Below, one piece after another: positions 1-22,917 of a stretch of DNA of 64,000 bases. The stretch spans positions 5,553,874 to 5,617,873 of the forward strand of contig NC_092014.1 of assembly GCF_042242105.1 (NCBI RefSeq), written 5' to 3'. Below the pieces are notes generated by a model. It saw only the letters and a list, made by a program, of their open reading frames with translations, was not told where the DNA came from and did not search any database. The position numbers were made by a program, and so were the translations under genes. Origin of the DNA: Pempheris klunzingeri (lineage: Eukaryota; Chordata; Actinopteri; Acropomatiformes; Pempheridae). Each line of letters opens with the position of its first letter. The first letter of the stretch is position 1.

Positions 1-927
1 TGGGACTGTGAGCGTCACAGAGAAAGTTTGGATTTCAGGTTTATTTTACATGAGTCTTCTGAGTTTGGGCCGAAAACGTGTTTTGAAACTGAGAAAAGTT
101 ATACAGTGATACATGTTGGCACAAAAAAAATTTGTGTAGCACTTCTTATTTTTATTGTCTATGTAAGTGCACAGCATTATTGTTCTTTTCTATTTAAGTG
201 CCTGGAATTAGATTTCAGATACCAATCCTACCTTTGTGCACGTGTGTTTTTTTCCCCAAAAAATCTTTTGCATATCTTAAACAAAATCTCTTTGTGATAA
301 AAATCTGGCCATACATTGAATCTACACCGTATGTGTTAAGAATAGTTTGAGAGTCAGGAATTTTTCAGATTAGATTCACATTCAGCGATTCCATGGAAGC
401 AGAAAAAAAAAAACAACAAGCAGAGACAGGCCAACGAGCACAGGGGGCACAACTTTAATCAGTAATCAGGTGATCAAGGGAGCCATAAAAACACTATTTA
501 CTTTGCTGCGCCCAGTGGCTCTTAAATCTCTTACAGCTTATTGTTGTTTTAACCTCTCATTACAGTTAAGATTCTGAATAGTGTCACACAGTCTCTGCTG
601 ACTGAAGTTTGATTTTGTTTCACTCTGAAGAGCAAGAGGTTGCGATGTTGATCTTTTTGTCTGTCCCAGAGCTCAGAGTCCAATAATGAAGCTCCAGGGA
701 GAAAATGAAAGTAAAGAATGCAACAAACTCGCCAACGTCAAAGTGCCCAGATTGAAACACTCTGTATTTGGCAATGACTTCTCCTCTCAGCAATGTTGAT
801 GAACACTGACTGGTTTCGACTTTGAAAATTCCCTCTTACCCAACATCAATTGGCTCTGATGCAACTTCCAGAGCCAACTCACATGTAGCAGCGATTTACG
901 GCCACGGGTAACAAGTATTCCTATTAC

Positions 928-1042
928 GGATTATTCAGTCATTTGTTTTTGGATCGATTTAATAATCATTTAGTCTGTAAAATGTCAGAGAATAATTTGA
1001 AATGTCCGTCACAATTTCCCAAGAGCCCAGTGATGACGTCTG
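928..1042 (-). repeat. Teleost interspersed repeat, ATTAATCGATTAAT-type family, copy 1
   Basis: The text around TTTAGTCTGTAAAATGTCAG followed by CACAATTTCCCAAGAGCCCA is the diagnostic core of a very common fish repeat. I recognise it from memory of many teleost introns. It is truncated and diverged. Other copies in this window lie at 2851-2913, 19504-19640 and 58677-58925. Confidence 0.6.
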
Positions 1043-1344
1043 AGAAAACACCACCCACTGTGTAAGACTGTGAGATGTGGTTAAGACAGCTAGTAAGTGG
1101 GCCTTAATTAACAATTAATCTATCAAAACACTACTTTCAAAGTCAAGAATGAACTTTTGTATTTGAGGATATTTAATTTGCAATTATATAAATGTTATTG
1201 TGTCAACAGTTGGTATCAAATGCTGGGTCAGATTCTTAGGTCTGTTTATTTATTTACTAATCAGACATTTCCTGATCCTCTAAACCTGTAAACTCATCTA
1301 ACTTTACATTTTATGGTGCGCTGAGTTAAAAGCTAACGTCAGCC

Positions 1345-1560
1345 TCCTAAAAGTGACAATGCTAACATTTTGATGCTTAGCACGCACAACGTTTACCCTG
1401 CTCACAATCTTAGGTCGGCACGCTAACATTTGCTAATTAATGAACTGACATGTTAACCTTGATGGTGGTGCTGCATGAAAAGTCAGAGGATCATCAGAAT
1501 CATCACAGTTCTTCCTGAGGGGAGCATGAATGTCTGCACCAAATTCAACCTGCTGGAGGC
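1345..1560 (+). repeat. Teleost interspersed repeat (GCTAACATTTGCTAAT / GAAAAGTCAGAGGATCA type)
   Basis: The order of GCTAACATTTGCTAATTAATG, then ATGAAAAGTCAGAGGATCA, then CCTGAGGGGAGCATGAATGT, CTGCACCAAATT matches an abundant perciform interspersed repeat known to me from other fish sequence. It sits in micall2 intron 1. The family name cannot be given without a repeat library. Confidence 0.55.
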
Positions 1561-2850
1561 GTCACAGTACATGATTTAAATACAGTAGTCTTTAGATTCT
1601 TGTTTACTAGCTTGTAGTCTTCTTATGTCAGGCCTTTGCCGGCATGTTACCGCCACCTGCTCATCAGTGGAATAGTATGAAACTATTGACAGGATTGTGT
1701 ACTTCGTCAATTACAAAAAACAAAACAGGGACCCACTCACAGAAAAGCAGACTAGAGGTCTCAAACTCCACAGGGAACCTTTAAGTCAGTAGGATTTATC
1801 CTCTGGGGACCATGACTGCCTGCAGACCTACTACACTAAAACCCTGAGCGTATAAACACGAGTGCAAAAAAAAAATCAAAACCCTCTGAGGTCAAAATGC
1901 AGAATGTAAACATGTTCTTACCAGTTTGTTATTCTCATAGACATCTTCCTTCTTCAGTGAATCAAAGTTGCTGCAACAGAGTAGGAAAAAAAATTAGTAA
2001 CAAAACACATGTGATCCAACTTCCTGTCCTCATGTCATGTGTTTACTGGCGGTCTGGACCAAACATGTGTTATTTAGTCACACACAGCCCATCGCTTCAA
2101 CACATAACATGACACTGATACTATGACTGATCAGTTCATTACACACCACTGCTGTGACTGATCTCATGTCCACAGTCAGAGCGTCATGAAACGCACAGAA
2201 AGCACAAAGTGCACTCATCACGGGCACGAAAGCGCCTATATTCAGCTTTTAACCAGTATTTAGTGCTTCAGCCCATATAAACATGCAACATGCCACCACG
2301 CTGGTCTGGCTGCAGGTGAAAACTGGACTGGATGGGACTGGAACAGCTGAGCCTCTTCTTAAAATGAAACTACTGTCTGTGTGCGGTCATGGCCTCTCTG
2401 GAACAAAACCAGGCGTCTCTGCGTCAAAGTGGCCAAAGTCCAACTAGAGACAGTGAGCCAAGTCTTTGGAATATCTGAAAAATTAAGCTGAACAGGGGCC
2501 GATCTTACTCAAACCATCTTGTGCCAAAATATTAACCTTTATACCCTGGTGGAAACTCCCTGGTAGTCAGGGAAAAGTCCTGGAAAAAAACCAACAAGAT
2601 GTTCTTTTTAGTTTCCTGTAAAAACTGAAGTCCAAACACCTGGAGGCACCAGACTGACGAGCATGAGGAGACAAACTGGATGACGTCCCTCTGAAACTTT
2701 CATTTTCAGCTCCAAGTGCACACACTTCAATCCAAGCTATAAGTAACCGAGGCCACAGAGATGTGAAGAGCTAAATACAGTTGAGTGACTCATTTTTCAA
2801 TGGACAGAAAATTAAACACAACAGGTTTAAGAAATTTACCAAACAAAACA

Positions 2851-2913
2851 CAAATGTGAGGATTTGCTGCTGTTCTCCGTTTCATATAATTGTTAATTGA
2901 ACATCTTTGGGGC
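2851..2913 (+). repeat. Teleost repeat fragment, same family as 928-1042
   Basis: AATGTGAGGATTTGCTGCTG followed by CATATAATTGTTAATTGAAC and ATCTTTGGGG matches the middle of the same fish repeat family. The piece is short and old. Confidence 0.45.
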
Positions 2914-3505
2914 TATTATGGAGGCTTATTGATTCTGTTCACACTTGACAGCTATTGTATCCTGGAAGTCCAACTTGTAATTTAATTAATTGAATGTCTA
3001 ACTTAATTAATTATTAAGTCTGACTCAAGTCCGAGTGTGGAGCCTTAAGCCTGCAGCTCTGCAGATACCGAGTAACAGGACTGACAGAGTGATGAAAATG
3101 TCCAGTCTCACCAGTCAGGTGAGCTGTCACAATAAAACAAGTGTTAATTAAAGCCATGCAGCCTTCACCACCACTGCACTGCCTGGTGTGGTGGTTAGTG
3201 GCCTCTCTGCAGGGCTGCACTGTGGCTCCTCTGGTCCCTGAACTCCACAGCTCCTGCTCCTGTTTTTCCTGCAGACCCACGAAGCTGAAGTTTGCTCCCT
3301 TTCACAAAAGAACCTTTAGCAGAAACCTTCCTCGCAGCAGCAATGTAAAACAGACTCCTTTTACCCTGCACAGGAAAAGGTTGTAAATCAGCCAGGACAC
3401 AGACTGCACCAACTGATCCGTTCAGGCGTGGGTTTAAAAAATCGGACACTACAAAATCCTCTCAGTTCTCGAAGCATTGTCCAGTCTTGTGGTGTCGGTA
3501 CTCAC

Positions 3506-3648
3506 ATGAGATCGGGTCTGTGTTTGTGGATGAGGGCGCAGAAAGCCAGGCCGTCCCTGAAGGACGTGGTCATGTTGGTGATGCTCACATCCCGGTAGCC
3601 CTCACACTGGACCCGGCACCACTGCTGCAGCGCCTTCACGGCCGACAT
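3506..3648 (-). CDS. micall2: MICAL-like protein 2, first coding exon (partial gene)
   Basis: This exon encodes the first 47 residues plus two bases of codon 48, beginning [20 protein letters not shown]. It is the N-terminal half of a calponin-homology domain, with the family-typical stretches [19 protein letters not shown] and HRPDL. MICAL-like 2 proteins act as Rab8/Rab13 effectors that link membrane traffic to actin and cell junctions (family knowledge). The start codon is the first ATG that opens directly into the CH domain. The exon ends at a GT donor (CTCAT then GTGAGT on the minus strand), and codon 48 would complete as Ile, as in relatives. The rest of the gene lies beyond the left edge. 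MICALL1 is less likely because its N-terminus differs (recalled), but a teleost a/b paralogue assignment is not possible here. Confidence 0.88.
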
Positions 3649-3790
3649 CCCGGAGCTCCGAGCCGCACTGATCCGTGTGTGAGTGCTGCAGCGCCGCTGT
3701 GGGCTCCCAGGGCTCCTCTCCCTCCTCCAACAAACTTCAGAAAGTTTCCACAGAAGCCTGGACGAGCTGGATCCAGGAAATGACAGCCCG

Positions 3791-3797
3791 AGAGAGA

Positions 3798-3862
<65 letters not shown>

Positions 3863-3873
3863 TGTGTGTGTGA
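3791..3873 (+). repeat. Compound microsatellite (GT)n(GA)n(GT)n
   Basis: A run of GT dinucleotides broken by TATATG is followed by about ten GA units and a second short GT run. It begins roughly 140 bp upstream of the micall2 start codon (minus strand), so it is probably in the 5' UTR or core promoter. Confidence 0.95.
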
Positions 3874-3951
3874 GGGAACCACCTTTTCCCGACTGAGAAA
3901 GTAGCTGTGACACCTGTGAAAGGTCGATACTGACGCGGCATGGGTGGAGCT

Positions 3952-3952
<1 letters not shown>

Positions 3953-4030
<78 letters not shown>
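3953..4030 (+). repeat. Microsatellite (GT)n, about 39 units
   Basis: An almost uninterrupted GT dinucleotide run lies about 300 bp upstream of the micall2 start codon. It is probably length-polymorphic. Confidence 0.97.
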
Positions 4031-4031
<1 letters not shown>

Positions 4032-7000
4032 CCTACATGCAGAGTCAAACATAAGATCACAAAGAAATCCAAATGACTCCACCAAAGAGTCTAAATAATA
4101 CTTTCTGTTATCTCCCTAAATGATAGCTGAGTTACCAGGAACAGACTATAATTCTTTAGGAAACACTCTGATTTTATTTCAGTTGTTAATTTCTTTTGGC
4201 ATATTTCATAAGAATAGAATAATTACTGACTCTGCGTCTTTTGTATGCAGTTATCTCCTGTAAACTCCCCCTCCTGGCATGTCCTCCACAACGCAGCTGG
4301 ATAAAAACAATTACCATGATATATTTAGGTTTTTCCTCTCTATTTGTTGTGTGATTACAGGAAACTGTAATATATATATATATACATATGTAAGGCTTAT
4401 GATTTGGAGCTATTTGAAACAGTGAAACCAGTTAACCAGGTGTGGTTGCTGCCTGTGTGAGTCAGCCTGTCCTGTCCTGTCTGTTGGGTGTGTTAAAGGA
4501 GGCGGGTGGTGTGTGTCCACTGAGTTACCTGACACCTGCACACATGCTCTGTTCATAATGCAGCAGGCCGACAGCAGACACAGGCGTTATTCTGCTCATT
4601 CAGACTTGTGAATACCTGTGTACTCCACTGCAGTGTGTTTCTGATCCTCTTTATTTACCTGTTTGTTGGCAGAATGTGCAGATTTCAATGAAACTGGGAG
4701 GAAAGTTTGGCCATGGAGGAAAAAACAGGTTATACTGACTGGTGCTGTTAGCGCCACCATGTGACCATTCATAAAACCCCACAAACATCCATCACCTCCG
4801 ACACTCATGTTGATTCTTTTTTAAACCTATTTCTCCGTCATGCATCCTTCAAGTTTTATCAAATTTTCACCAAATTCTGAACATATTTTGACATTTTCTT
4901 TAAAAAAAAGGTCTTTCATTTATTATCTGGATATTTGTATCACTTTTCCTATAATTTGCTGTTGGACTGTTGGACACAAATTGGCATCGCTCATGGAAAC
5001 ATTGTGCAATAGTTTGTAGCATTTGCCCGTAGGTGGCGCTATAGCAAAGTGACTCATTTAAACTGCCATAACTCAGTTCATATTAACAGGAGGTCAAAGG
5101 ACCAGATGTATGTGGAGGGGGGACTCGTGGTGGAGACGCCATGGAGGACTATCACCCAGATTTGCAGCTTTCCGCGTAACAACATTATGGAGATCATTTA
5201 CAGCGTTGTTTGGTGACCCAACATGACCAAAAAAAGTCAATCAGTGAGAGTCTGGTTCACTTTAAAATGTACCTCAGAGGTGGAAATCCACACCATGGAT
5301 GTATAAAGACAACTGGATGCAGCGTTGGCTGCGTTCATTCCTGTGAAAGTCGCTCAGTGAAGCTAAAAAAGTTTGACTTCCCAAGTGTAAAAGTATTCTG
5401 ATCTTCCGCAGCGTTGGGCAACGTCTCGGGCCTGCAGAGCCAGTTAGCCCTCCGCTAACTTGAATGGGGATAAAATGATTTAATTAAGCAGCTCCTCTAG
5501 ACTTTCCAAATGTTATCGGACTGAATGGATCAAATTCTTATTCATTTTCACAGGGGTTGTGACTCCAAAACATTTCTCTGCTGATTCACATGTGTATGTC
5601 TAAGGAAAAAACTCTTTATGGGCGCCATGGCATCACATGACGGACGCCATTGTTGTAATTACACAGTTTGGCCACTATATCAAGCTGCCTTTAAAGCCTG
5701 CCGCTCTTCCTGGGAATCTGATGCTCCCGGTGCTGCAGTGATGTAGAAGTGTAACCAGTACACTGTGACATCACCGCTGGGTTTCACTCCAAAATTTAAA
5801 TGTAATTTATAAACTTATAAAAACCTCTAAAATATCTGTACTGGATTCCATTATTTATCAAAAGGTATCTGCCGTCAGATAACCATAACTTTCCATCACT
5901 GTGTGTCTTCATGCAGTTTTGAATTTAGATGCATACTGAAAGTTTTGCTTTGTGCAATTAAACTGGTAAAAATGTAGTTTTTTCTAGCTTAACATGATTA
6001 AGCATGATCCTTTGCATGAACCTCATCTTCTTGCTACTGCAGTGTTTTTAATCTCACATACATTTTGAACCATAACTTTCCTCTCTGTCAGAGGTCAAAC
6101 TAGTTTTTTTTCTGTACTTATACGGACAAACGACTGTCACTTCCTTCACCGTCAGATGTTGTTCATCAGCTAGATCCTAAAGTTTTGGCCTGAGCAGTTA
6201 AATGGACACCACCAATGATGAACTAAAGCTTCAGAGCTTCAAGCTTCTGTCAGCTGTGGGAATTTTACTGGACTTTCTGTAATGAGATCACGATTAAGAC
6301 TTAATGTTTACAAAGAAAACACACAGACATACCCTGTGTGAGCATGATGTCACCAGCAGAGAACAAAAAGAAGAAGCAAAAAGAAAGGAAAAGTAGAGGT
6401 CATTCGATAACTGGGTCACTACTTGGCTGGTTGTTATGTCTCCATCACTTTGATGAAAACCAGATTCATATGACTGAATGTGTGGAGGCCAATGTATGGA
6501 GTAGTTAAGTAGAAACATTAATCCCATATTCACATTTTATACATTTCAGTCACTACAATTTTTAAATTATAGTGAAACTGAAACTGAAATCAATTTCAGT
6601 GTTTCAGAACTGGTCCCTTTGTTTCAATATCAGTTGCATAGATTGTAATGAGATTTGGTTCATTCATGATAAATTTAGTGATCATTTATCCCGTAGCAAC
6701 ACAATCAGATCAAATGGCTTTTTAATTTGTCCAGTAGGGGTGTAGTTTCTGTTCTGTTTGTGTCTCAGGCCACAACTTTGTTTAAAAAAAGACACCCAGA
6801 CAGAAACAATAGAACAATGAAGCTGCTGTTAGATTTTTTTTATGGGCCCCAAGACACTCTACACAAAAGCCATCTGTCAAAAATGATTCAAATCAAATTG
6901 AAGATATTTCATTTTGCAACATGTAACAGATTTTTTTTGTTTGTTTGTTGTGTGAAGTATATAGTAAAGATTTCAGTGTAAAATATTCTATATAAATAGA

Positions 7001-9893
7001 ACAAAATGGGACACAGAAAGCGACCTCAGACTGAAACACTATGTGGTAACAGAGGGTTTATTTCTCTGACACTGAGTCACTTTTTGCTTTTATATATCTG
7101 TTTCCATCCCTCCCAGACATGCATTGGAGCGTGGTAGCTCTAATCAAACATGTACAGAATCCCCCAAAAGTCCTGTGAAGTCCCGTACTTTGTCCCTCTC
7201 TCCACATGCCGACCATACAAACACCCCCCCACGCACAAATACTTAATCCTCCCAAATCCAGACAGGAAATGCCCTCGTCAGTAGAGCAGAATGCTTTTGA
7301 CAGACCCCCGCTGCTCTTTCTCTGCTTCTCTTTCTCGCTGCTCTCTCCTCCCCCTCTGCTGAATGATGTATGTGCCCTCCACAAAGACTGCCATCTGGAA
7401 ACAGTTAGCCTGTGAACGTTTGCACAGAGCCAATAACAACACGTCTATCGCAAGTCTATCACTAGTGGATTCAACCTCGCTATCAGAGGGGAATATGGGA
7501 CAAGTTGTTTGCTTTCACTTTCTGGGGCTGATGCGGGTGTGTGTGTGTGTGTGTGTGTTTTGGGGATAATCAAATACTTGTTTGGTGTCATGACTCATGA
7601 GATCCAGTCAAAGTTCTGGCTCAGCTTCAGTGCTTCTTTCAGCTCACGGCTCATTTTCTGGTCAGTTTCTTAGGAGAGCAGCACATAGTACAAATTATTC
7701 ATTTAATTCAATGAATCTAATCATGGACTAATTGAGAGTCCTCAGATGACCTCCTGAGAATCCTCTGTCTTACACAAACACTGGGTTTGAAATGATTGGA
7801 GACTAAAAAACAGAGAGAGAGAGAGAGAGAGAAGCTGCAGGACTGATTAGAAGAAGCACTGAGAGAGAAGAAGAGAGAGGAAGAACAGCCCAGATAAGGT
7901 GAACATTAACCACACATTTCTTAATCTGCAAAGGTTGTAATTCACTCTAGATCAACAGATGCTAAAAGATAAGGCGGCCATATTTAAGTATTACTATAAA
8001 ACTGTCTGATGTTTAGCCTCATTACTTGGTGACTTGTGGTACTTTAGACCTGTTATGAATGATATATTTTGTTCAAGGATGCTTTGAGCAGAGGTGTAGA
8101 GACAGGGAAGAGAATTTGTTATTCATATTTCTCTCAAATGTTTCTACTTAAAGAGTTCAAACCTGGGAAAAAAATCTGCTTTTCAGCAATTAAAAACAGA
8201 CAATATCACATTTTTGAAGTTCTGGGAGAAACAAACAGCATCTGTTATGTTACCAGCATCACTTCAGTGCTGGGAAATTGTGTCCTCTAGTGGAACAGGA
8301 GCTCCAGCACCTCAGATCAAAGTAAAATGTGTTCAAATAGAAACTCTGACAAAGTTTAATGGAAAAACAAACAAAGCATTTATTTTCTCTGACTTGAATA
8401 ATATGATCAGTTTGGGAAACCAAATTTCCTTTTTCTTTATCTGTTGCTGCTCCCCAAAAATATCATAACAATACAATACAATTTTTAATTATCATCAAAA
8501 AAAGATCCAGCTCAACTTTTAATATTCATGTTGTTCATATAATTAAATTCAAACAATTACACAAAAATCTAAACACAAGAATCATCATAAAATAGTTAGC
8601 CACGATTGCAGTTTCACACGAATGAAAAAAATATACTCTGCGTCGTCTTTACAGTGCATGCTTGAAAATATTTGGGCTTTAGCGTAATTTTCTTTACAGC
8701 ACACATGCACCGACTTTTTCTTGAACAAATTATTCTAGTATTCCAACACTGTTTTAAGAAAAGGTGCAAGCTCTTCACAGTTGTTGTTCTGTGAGGAAAC
8801 TACAAATTTCAACTCAGATATACACACAGCGTCAAAGTCCAGTTTAAGCAGAAACAATGTTGTGAATCTCTGAAATGTCACTAAACCAGCTCAAGAAATG
8901 TATCCGTCTTTAGGCTTTAGTTGCGTCAGGAAACCTGCTGAGAAAATTCACAGTGACTTGATTGGAAAACACTTTGGGCTGGTCTAGTATGTTGTAGTGA
9001 TGCAGTTTAATTCCTCGCCGTGCAGTACTATGGTCTTTAACGTTTAAAAACAGGCTGAAAAAATGAAGCTGAACATCGGGAACAAACCCAGAGATGCTCA
9101 AACACACACAAACAGGAATCATAAGGCACGTGCATCAACCTTTACAATGCTGCTGTACTAATTAGTGCAAACGTAGGCTGTGGACGGCACTCAACCACAT
9201 ACAATACTTAATATCATGAATTATATTCAGACTCTAGTCACATTTTTTGGAAGGTAGATCACCCTCTCTATCTCTTATTGCACATCATCTGTCAGGTGGC
9301 TAAAGGAAGAAGCTAAACCAAGATTTCTGTTTAAATCAATCATTACATTTTCCTCACAGACATTTATAGCAGTGTGCAGACTACTGTAGGTCAGTGGTTG
9401 TGTATTGTTGCTTCAGAGGCCTGTGTGTGTTTTTTGTATATATAGAAACACTTTTGTCCATTTTTTTCTTTTTTAAGACGTCACACTGTGAATATGATCA
9501 ACACAATCTTGTCCTCGCTCACCAAGGAGAAGCTGAACTTTGTGTTATGTGATTATCAGGCAGTCTGTTTTATCTCTGTACTCCAGCACGTTGGATATGA
9601 GATTAAATAATGAAAAGTGACTCAGCTTTAATTTGAGGGTGTTTGCAACCACACACTGTTAGAAGCTGTAGTTCTTCTTTAAGTATACTCCTCTAGGGCA
9701 AAAAGGTCTATGCAGGTTACACTGTTCACGGTTAACCTCAGTTATCGTTCCCTTTAACCTCCAATGTTCTGGAGCACAGAGCCAAAACACTACATAAACA
9801 TCACTGTCCTAATTCTAACAGACTGCACTGTGTGCCTACTTGTCACTCTAACAGTCAGCAACAAATAAAAACAATTAAAAACAACTTGATTCA

Positions 9894-20127
<10,234 letters not shown>

Positions 20128-21204
20128 GCTGCTAGTTGGTGTTTGTCAAAGTGAGCAACTGAACACATGAGAGAAAGAGACACAAAGTTCAGTAGGTGTT
20201 GGGGGAAGTTGTGGAGGACAAAGTAATAGAGGCGGAGTCTCCAAAACCTTCTCATGGGAGTAGGTCTTTCTGGTGCTGCCAGCCACAAAGATACATCTCA
20301 TCATACAGGCCACACATGCTGCCTACCTCCAAGCTACCTGTTCAAACACTCCTGACACACCTACTCGTTTGAAAATGTGCCTCCAAGATAGGGTTTCTTG
20401 TGCTGTGTAATTCAGGGAATTCAGACACAAAAGACATGAACAGTCTAAGTTTCAGAGCACAGTGCTGCCATAGTCCCCTTGAGTCTGACAGACAGGAGAC
20501 AGAACTGTGCATGAGAACTGGTGAAGAGAAAATCTCAGTATCTTTGATTTAAATGGTTTCATGTTAACTCTGTAAGACAGGAAACGGAAAGCAGAAGTTG
20601 TGCATAAGACACAAATTATAAGGACTTGGAAGGGAATTCCAAAAAATGACATAACAATTAACTGGATCTTCATGTCATGCTGCATCTTTAACGTTTAGCC
20701 TTCATCTCGACGTCACACGTGCAGCTCCATGTTTTATTTATTACAGCAACACTTAACACATAAAGTCATACTGACTTGGTTTGTCTCAAACACACCACTG
20801 TACTGACACATCATGTTATTGTCCTCTGAGGTTTAAATATTACGAACGCCTGCTCTGAAATGAAGTGTTGCTCATGTCGTCAACACATCATGTTGTATCG
20901 CTAGCTTAACTTTAACTGGCCCTGCACGGGAAATCACGTGAACGTCGACGTTCACCAAGGAGACATTTGACCTTTAATTGCAGTTGCAGTTTTGGGGAGT
21001 TCTGGACAACACTCGGGGAATATTAGTTACAAGAAAGCAGCAACTAGTCCGCCGAAACTGACAGAGTTGTACGTTATTGTAAGTTAGCAATACAACGGTT
21101 GTTCGCGTTAGCTAACTTTGACAGCAGTGTAACTTGAGCCAACGCTAGCTCACTAGCGTTAGCTGACAAAGACGTTAGCATCAGTATCTAGACTTTAGAC
21201 TTAC

Positions 21205-21300
21205 CTAGATGTGCTGTGAGCTTCACACACACAGAGACACAGCACAAAGAGCAACTTTTCCCTTTAAGTAAATGTTATGTTAGCTCCGTCCGCATGGTGT
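21205..21300 (-). promoter_or_regulatory. Alpha-glucosidase noncoding first exon and promoter region (approximate)
   Basis: On the minus strand a good donor (ATCTAG then GTAAGT) ends a probable 5' UTR exon at 21205. It would splice to an acceptor at about 20158 (TTTCTCTCATGTGTTCAG), 31 bp upstream of the ATG. The transcription start is inferred to lie in roughly 21250-21350; no TATA box was identified. Confidence 0.5.
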
Positions 21301-22917
21301 GCGTCTGTTTATCTTCATGTCACGTTCACTGCACCTCGTACATTCGATAACTTCCGCCTAACAACAACCTCTTATGAATGTTGGATTTACGATTTGTAAA
21401 CTGAATTCCAAATATAATGTTATATGCTTATGGCAGCACGACTGTATGCTTCATTAAGATTAATAATCTATTATTGGTCAAGTTGTCTTTTTTTTAAAAC
21501 TGAAGGGGTCAGAAGTTCATTGCCACGGTGCTGCATTCAGGGGCAGCTTTCAGTTTTGTACTTTAAAAAACTTTAAAAAACGATGTCCTATATCTTTTGG
21601 GGTAGAAAAAACAAAAAAATCACTCTTGCCTGTATCCACAATATGTTTTGATGTTTTGGTATTCCTTTTCCACACACTGTCTCGAAGATTTGGGAAATCA
21701 TAGTCTAAGTGCAATGGGGGGTCAACAGTATGTAGAGTTCCATACCAGACTTCACAATAAAACTCACTTATTACCAAAACATTTGCCATGTATGACTGTG
21801 TAACTCTCAGGCTGGGTTATTTTACTGATTTACTGGAGTATTTGCAATGTTTTCCACTTAATATTTTAGTTACAAATCTTCTTAAATTCTACTTAAAGTG
21901 TTTGGCTCACTATTTACAGTAGCACCTCCTTGATTTTTAATATAGAACTTTTATGTACTTACACGCGTTACCTCTCATACATTAACTCCTGCAGTCAGAA
22001 ATCCCCAAGAAAAATAGTCTTTAGTACTTTTAATTTTATTGTTCAGTATAACATGTCCCATACAACTAGACAGAGGCAGCACTGGGTGACATTTACCATC
22101 TACATGGCTTCAAATTATTGCCTTTTGTATCATAGAGCATGATTCCTTTATTCACAATGGTTACTTGGCCCTTACCAGTTGTCTAAACCAGGTGAACCTG
22201 ATTCATGATTTGGTTGATAAATAACTGCTGTACAAAACAGAGATAGAAAAAAACGAATCACCACTAAGGCAAAATGGTTTTGGCAACAAAAAAAACCCTG
22301 ATGAATATGATGATCCCACTGCTTCTTCATAGGCTACATTTCTCTGACATTTCAGTAGCTTACGGCCAAAGAATGAATCCCAGTTTCACCTGATTCCTAA
22401 ACTGCTCATTGGCCATCAAGATGTCATAATTATTCTTCAATCAAATTTCCACATACACAATTAGTTTGACTGACAAATACTGCATGGAAAAAGTGAAATC
22501 ACAGATCTCAAATAAGTTATTTGTACTATCATAAATACTAATATGAACGTGACATTTTGATGCAACTAACAGTAAGTGTGATAAAACGAGAGTAAATATG
22601 ACCTTTAAAATGTATCATCTAAACTCTTTCCAAGATTTTATGAAAGTTTGCGGTAAATATTTGTTTGGTCATTTTGTCTGAAACAGTGTTGTTAGTTGAT
22701 CAACATCTAAACATTTAAAGTTTTCCTGCTCTGTTCTGGGAGTTAAATATTTTAGCTTTAATACTTTTTGTGAACCACCACATAAAGATTCAATGACGGT
22801 CTATTCACAGAGGTAGTCCCTTACTTTCCCTTCTTACAGTTCCCGTTTTACTGCCTAAAATCATGTGATATAATACTACTACTGGTACATATATCTGTGG
22901 TTTATATAAATACATTA
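21301..22917. other. Intergenic between glucosidase promoter and zinc-finger gene E
   Basis: AT-rich sequence with no recognised gene. The right part should contain the 3' UTR of gene E, whose stop codon is at 22918-22920 on the minus strand. No strong repeat was identified. Confidence 0.4.

Larger units (their letters stand above)
1..3505 (-). other. micall2 intron 1 (5' part)
   Basis: No exon was recognised. The stretch should be the first intron of micall2, since the exon-1 donor is at its right end. It holds several old teleost interspersed repeats, listed separately, and otherwise AT-rich unique sequence. Confidence 0.6.
3649..9893. other. Intergenic stretch between micall2 5' end and the alpha-glucosidase 3' end
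   Basis: No coding exon was recognised. The left part holds the micall2 promoter side and its microsatellites. Around 4690-5680 the text (GGTGGCGCTATAGC, GGACGCCATTG and neighbours) looks like old interspersed repeats of a type common in fish. A GA-rich run lies at 7805-7832 and a short (GT)n at 7538-7558. The right end should include the glucosidase 3' UTR. Candidate minus-strand poly(A) signals are ATTAAA at 9627-9632 and 9006-9011 and AATAAA at 8379-8384; which one is used cannot be told. Confidence 0.5.

Noticed and set aside
3636-4072. His-Thr rich frames over the GT arrays
   Set aside because: Repeat translations; only the 48-residue end of one frame is the real CH-domain exon.
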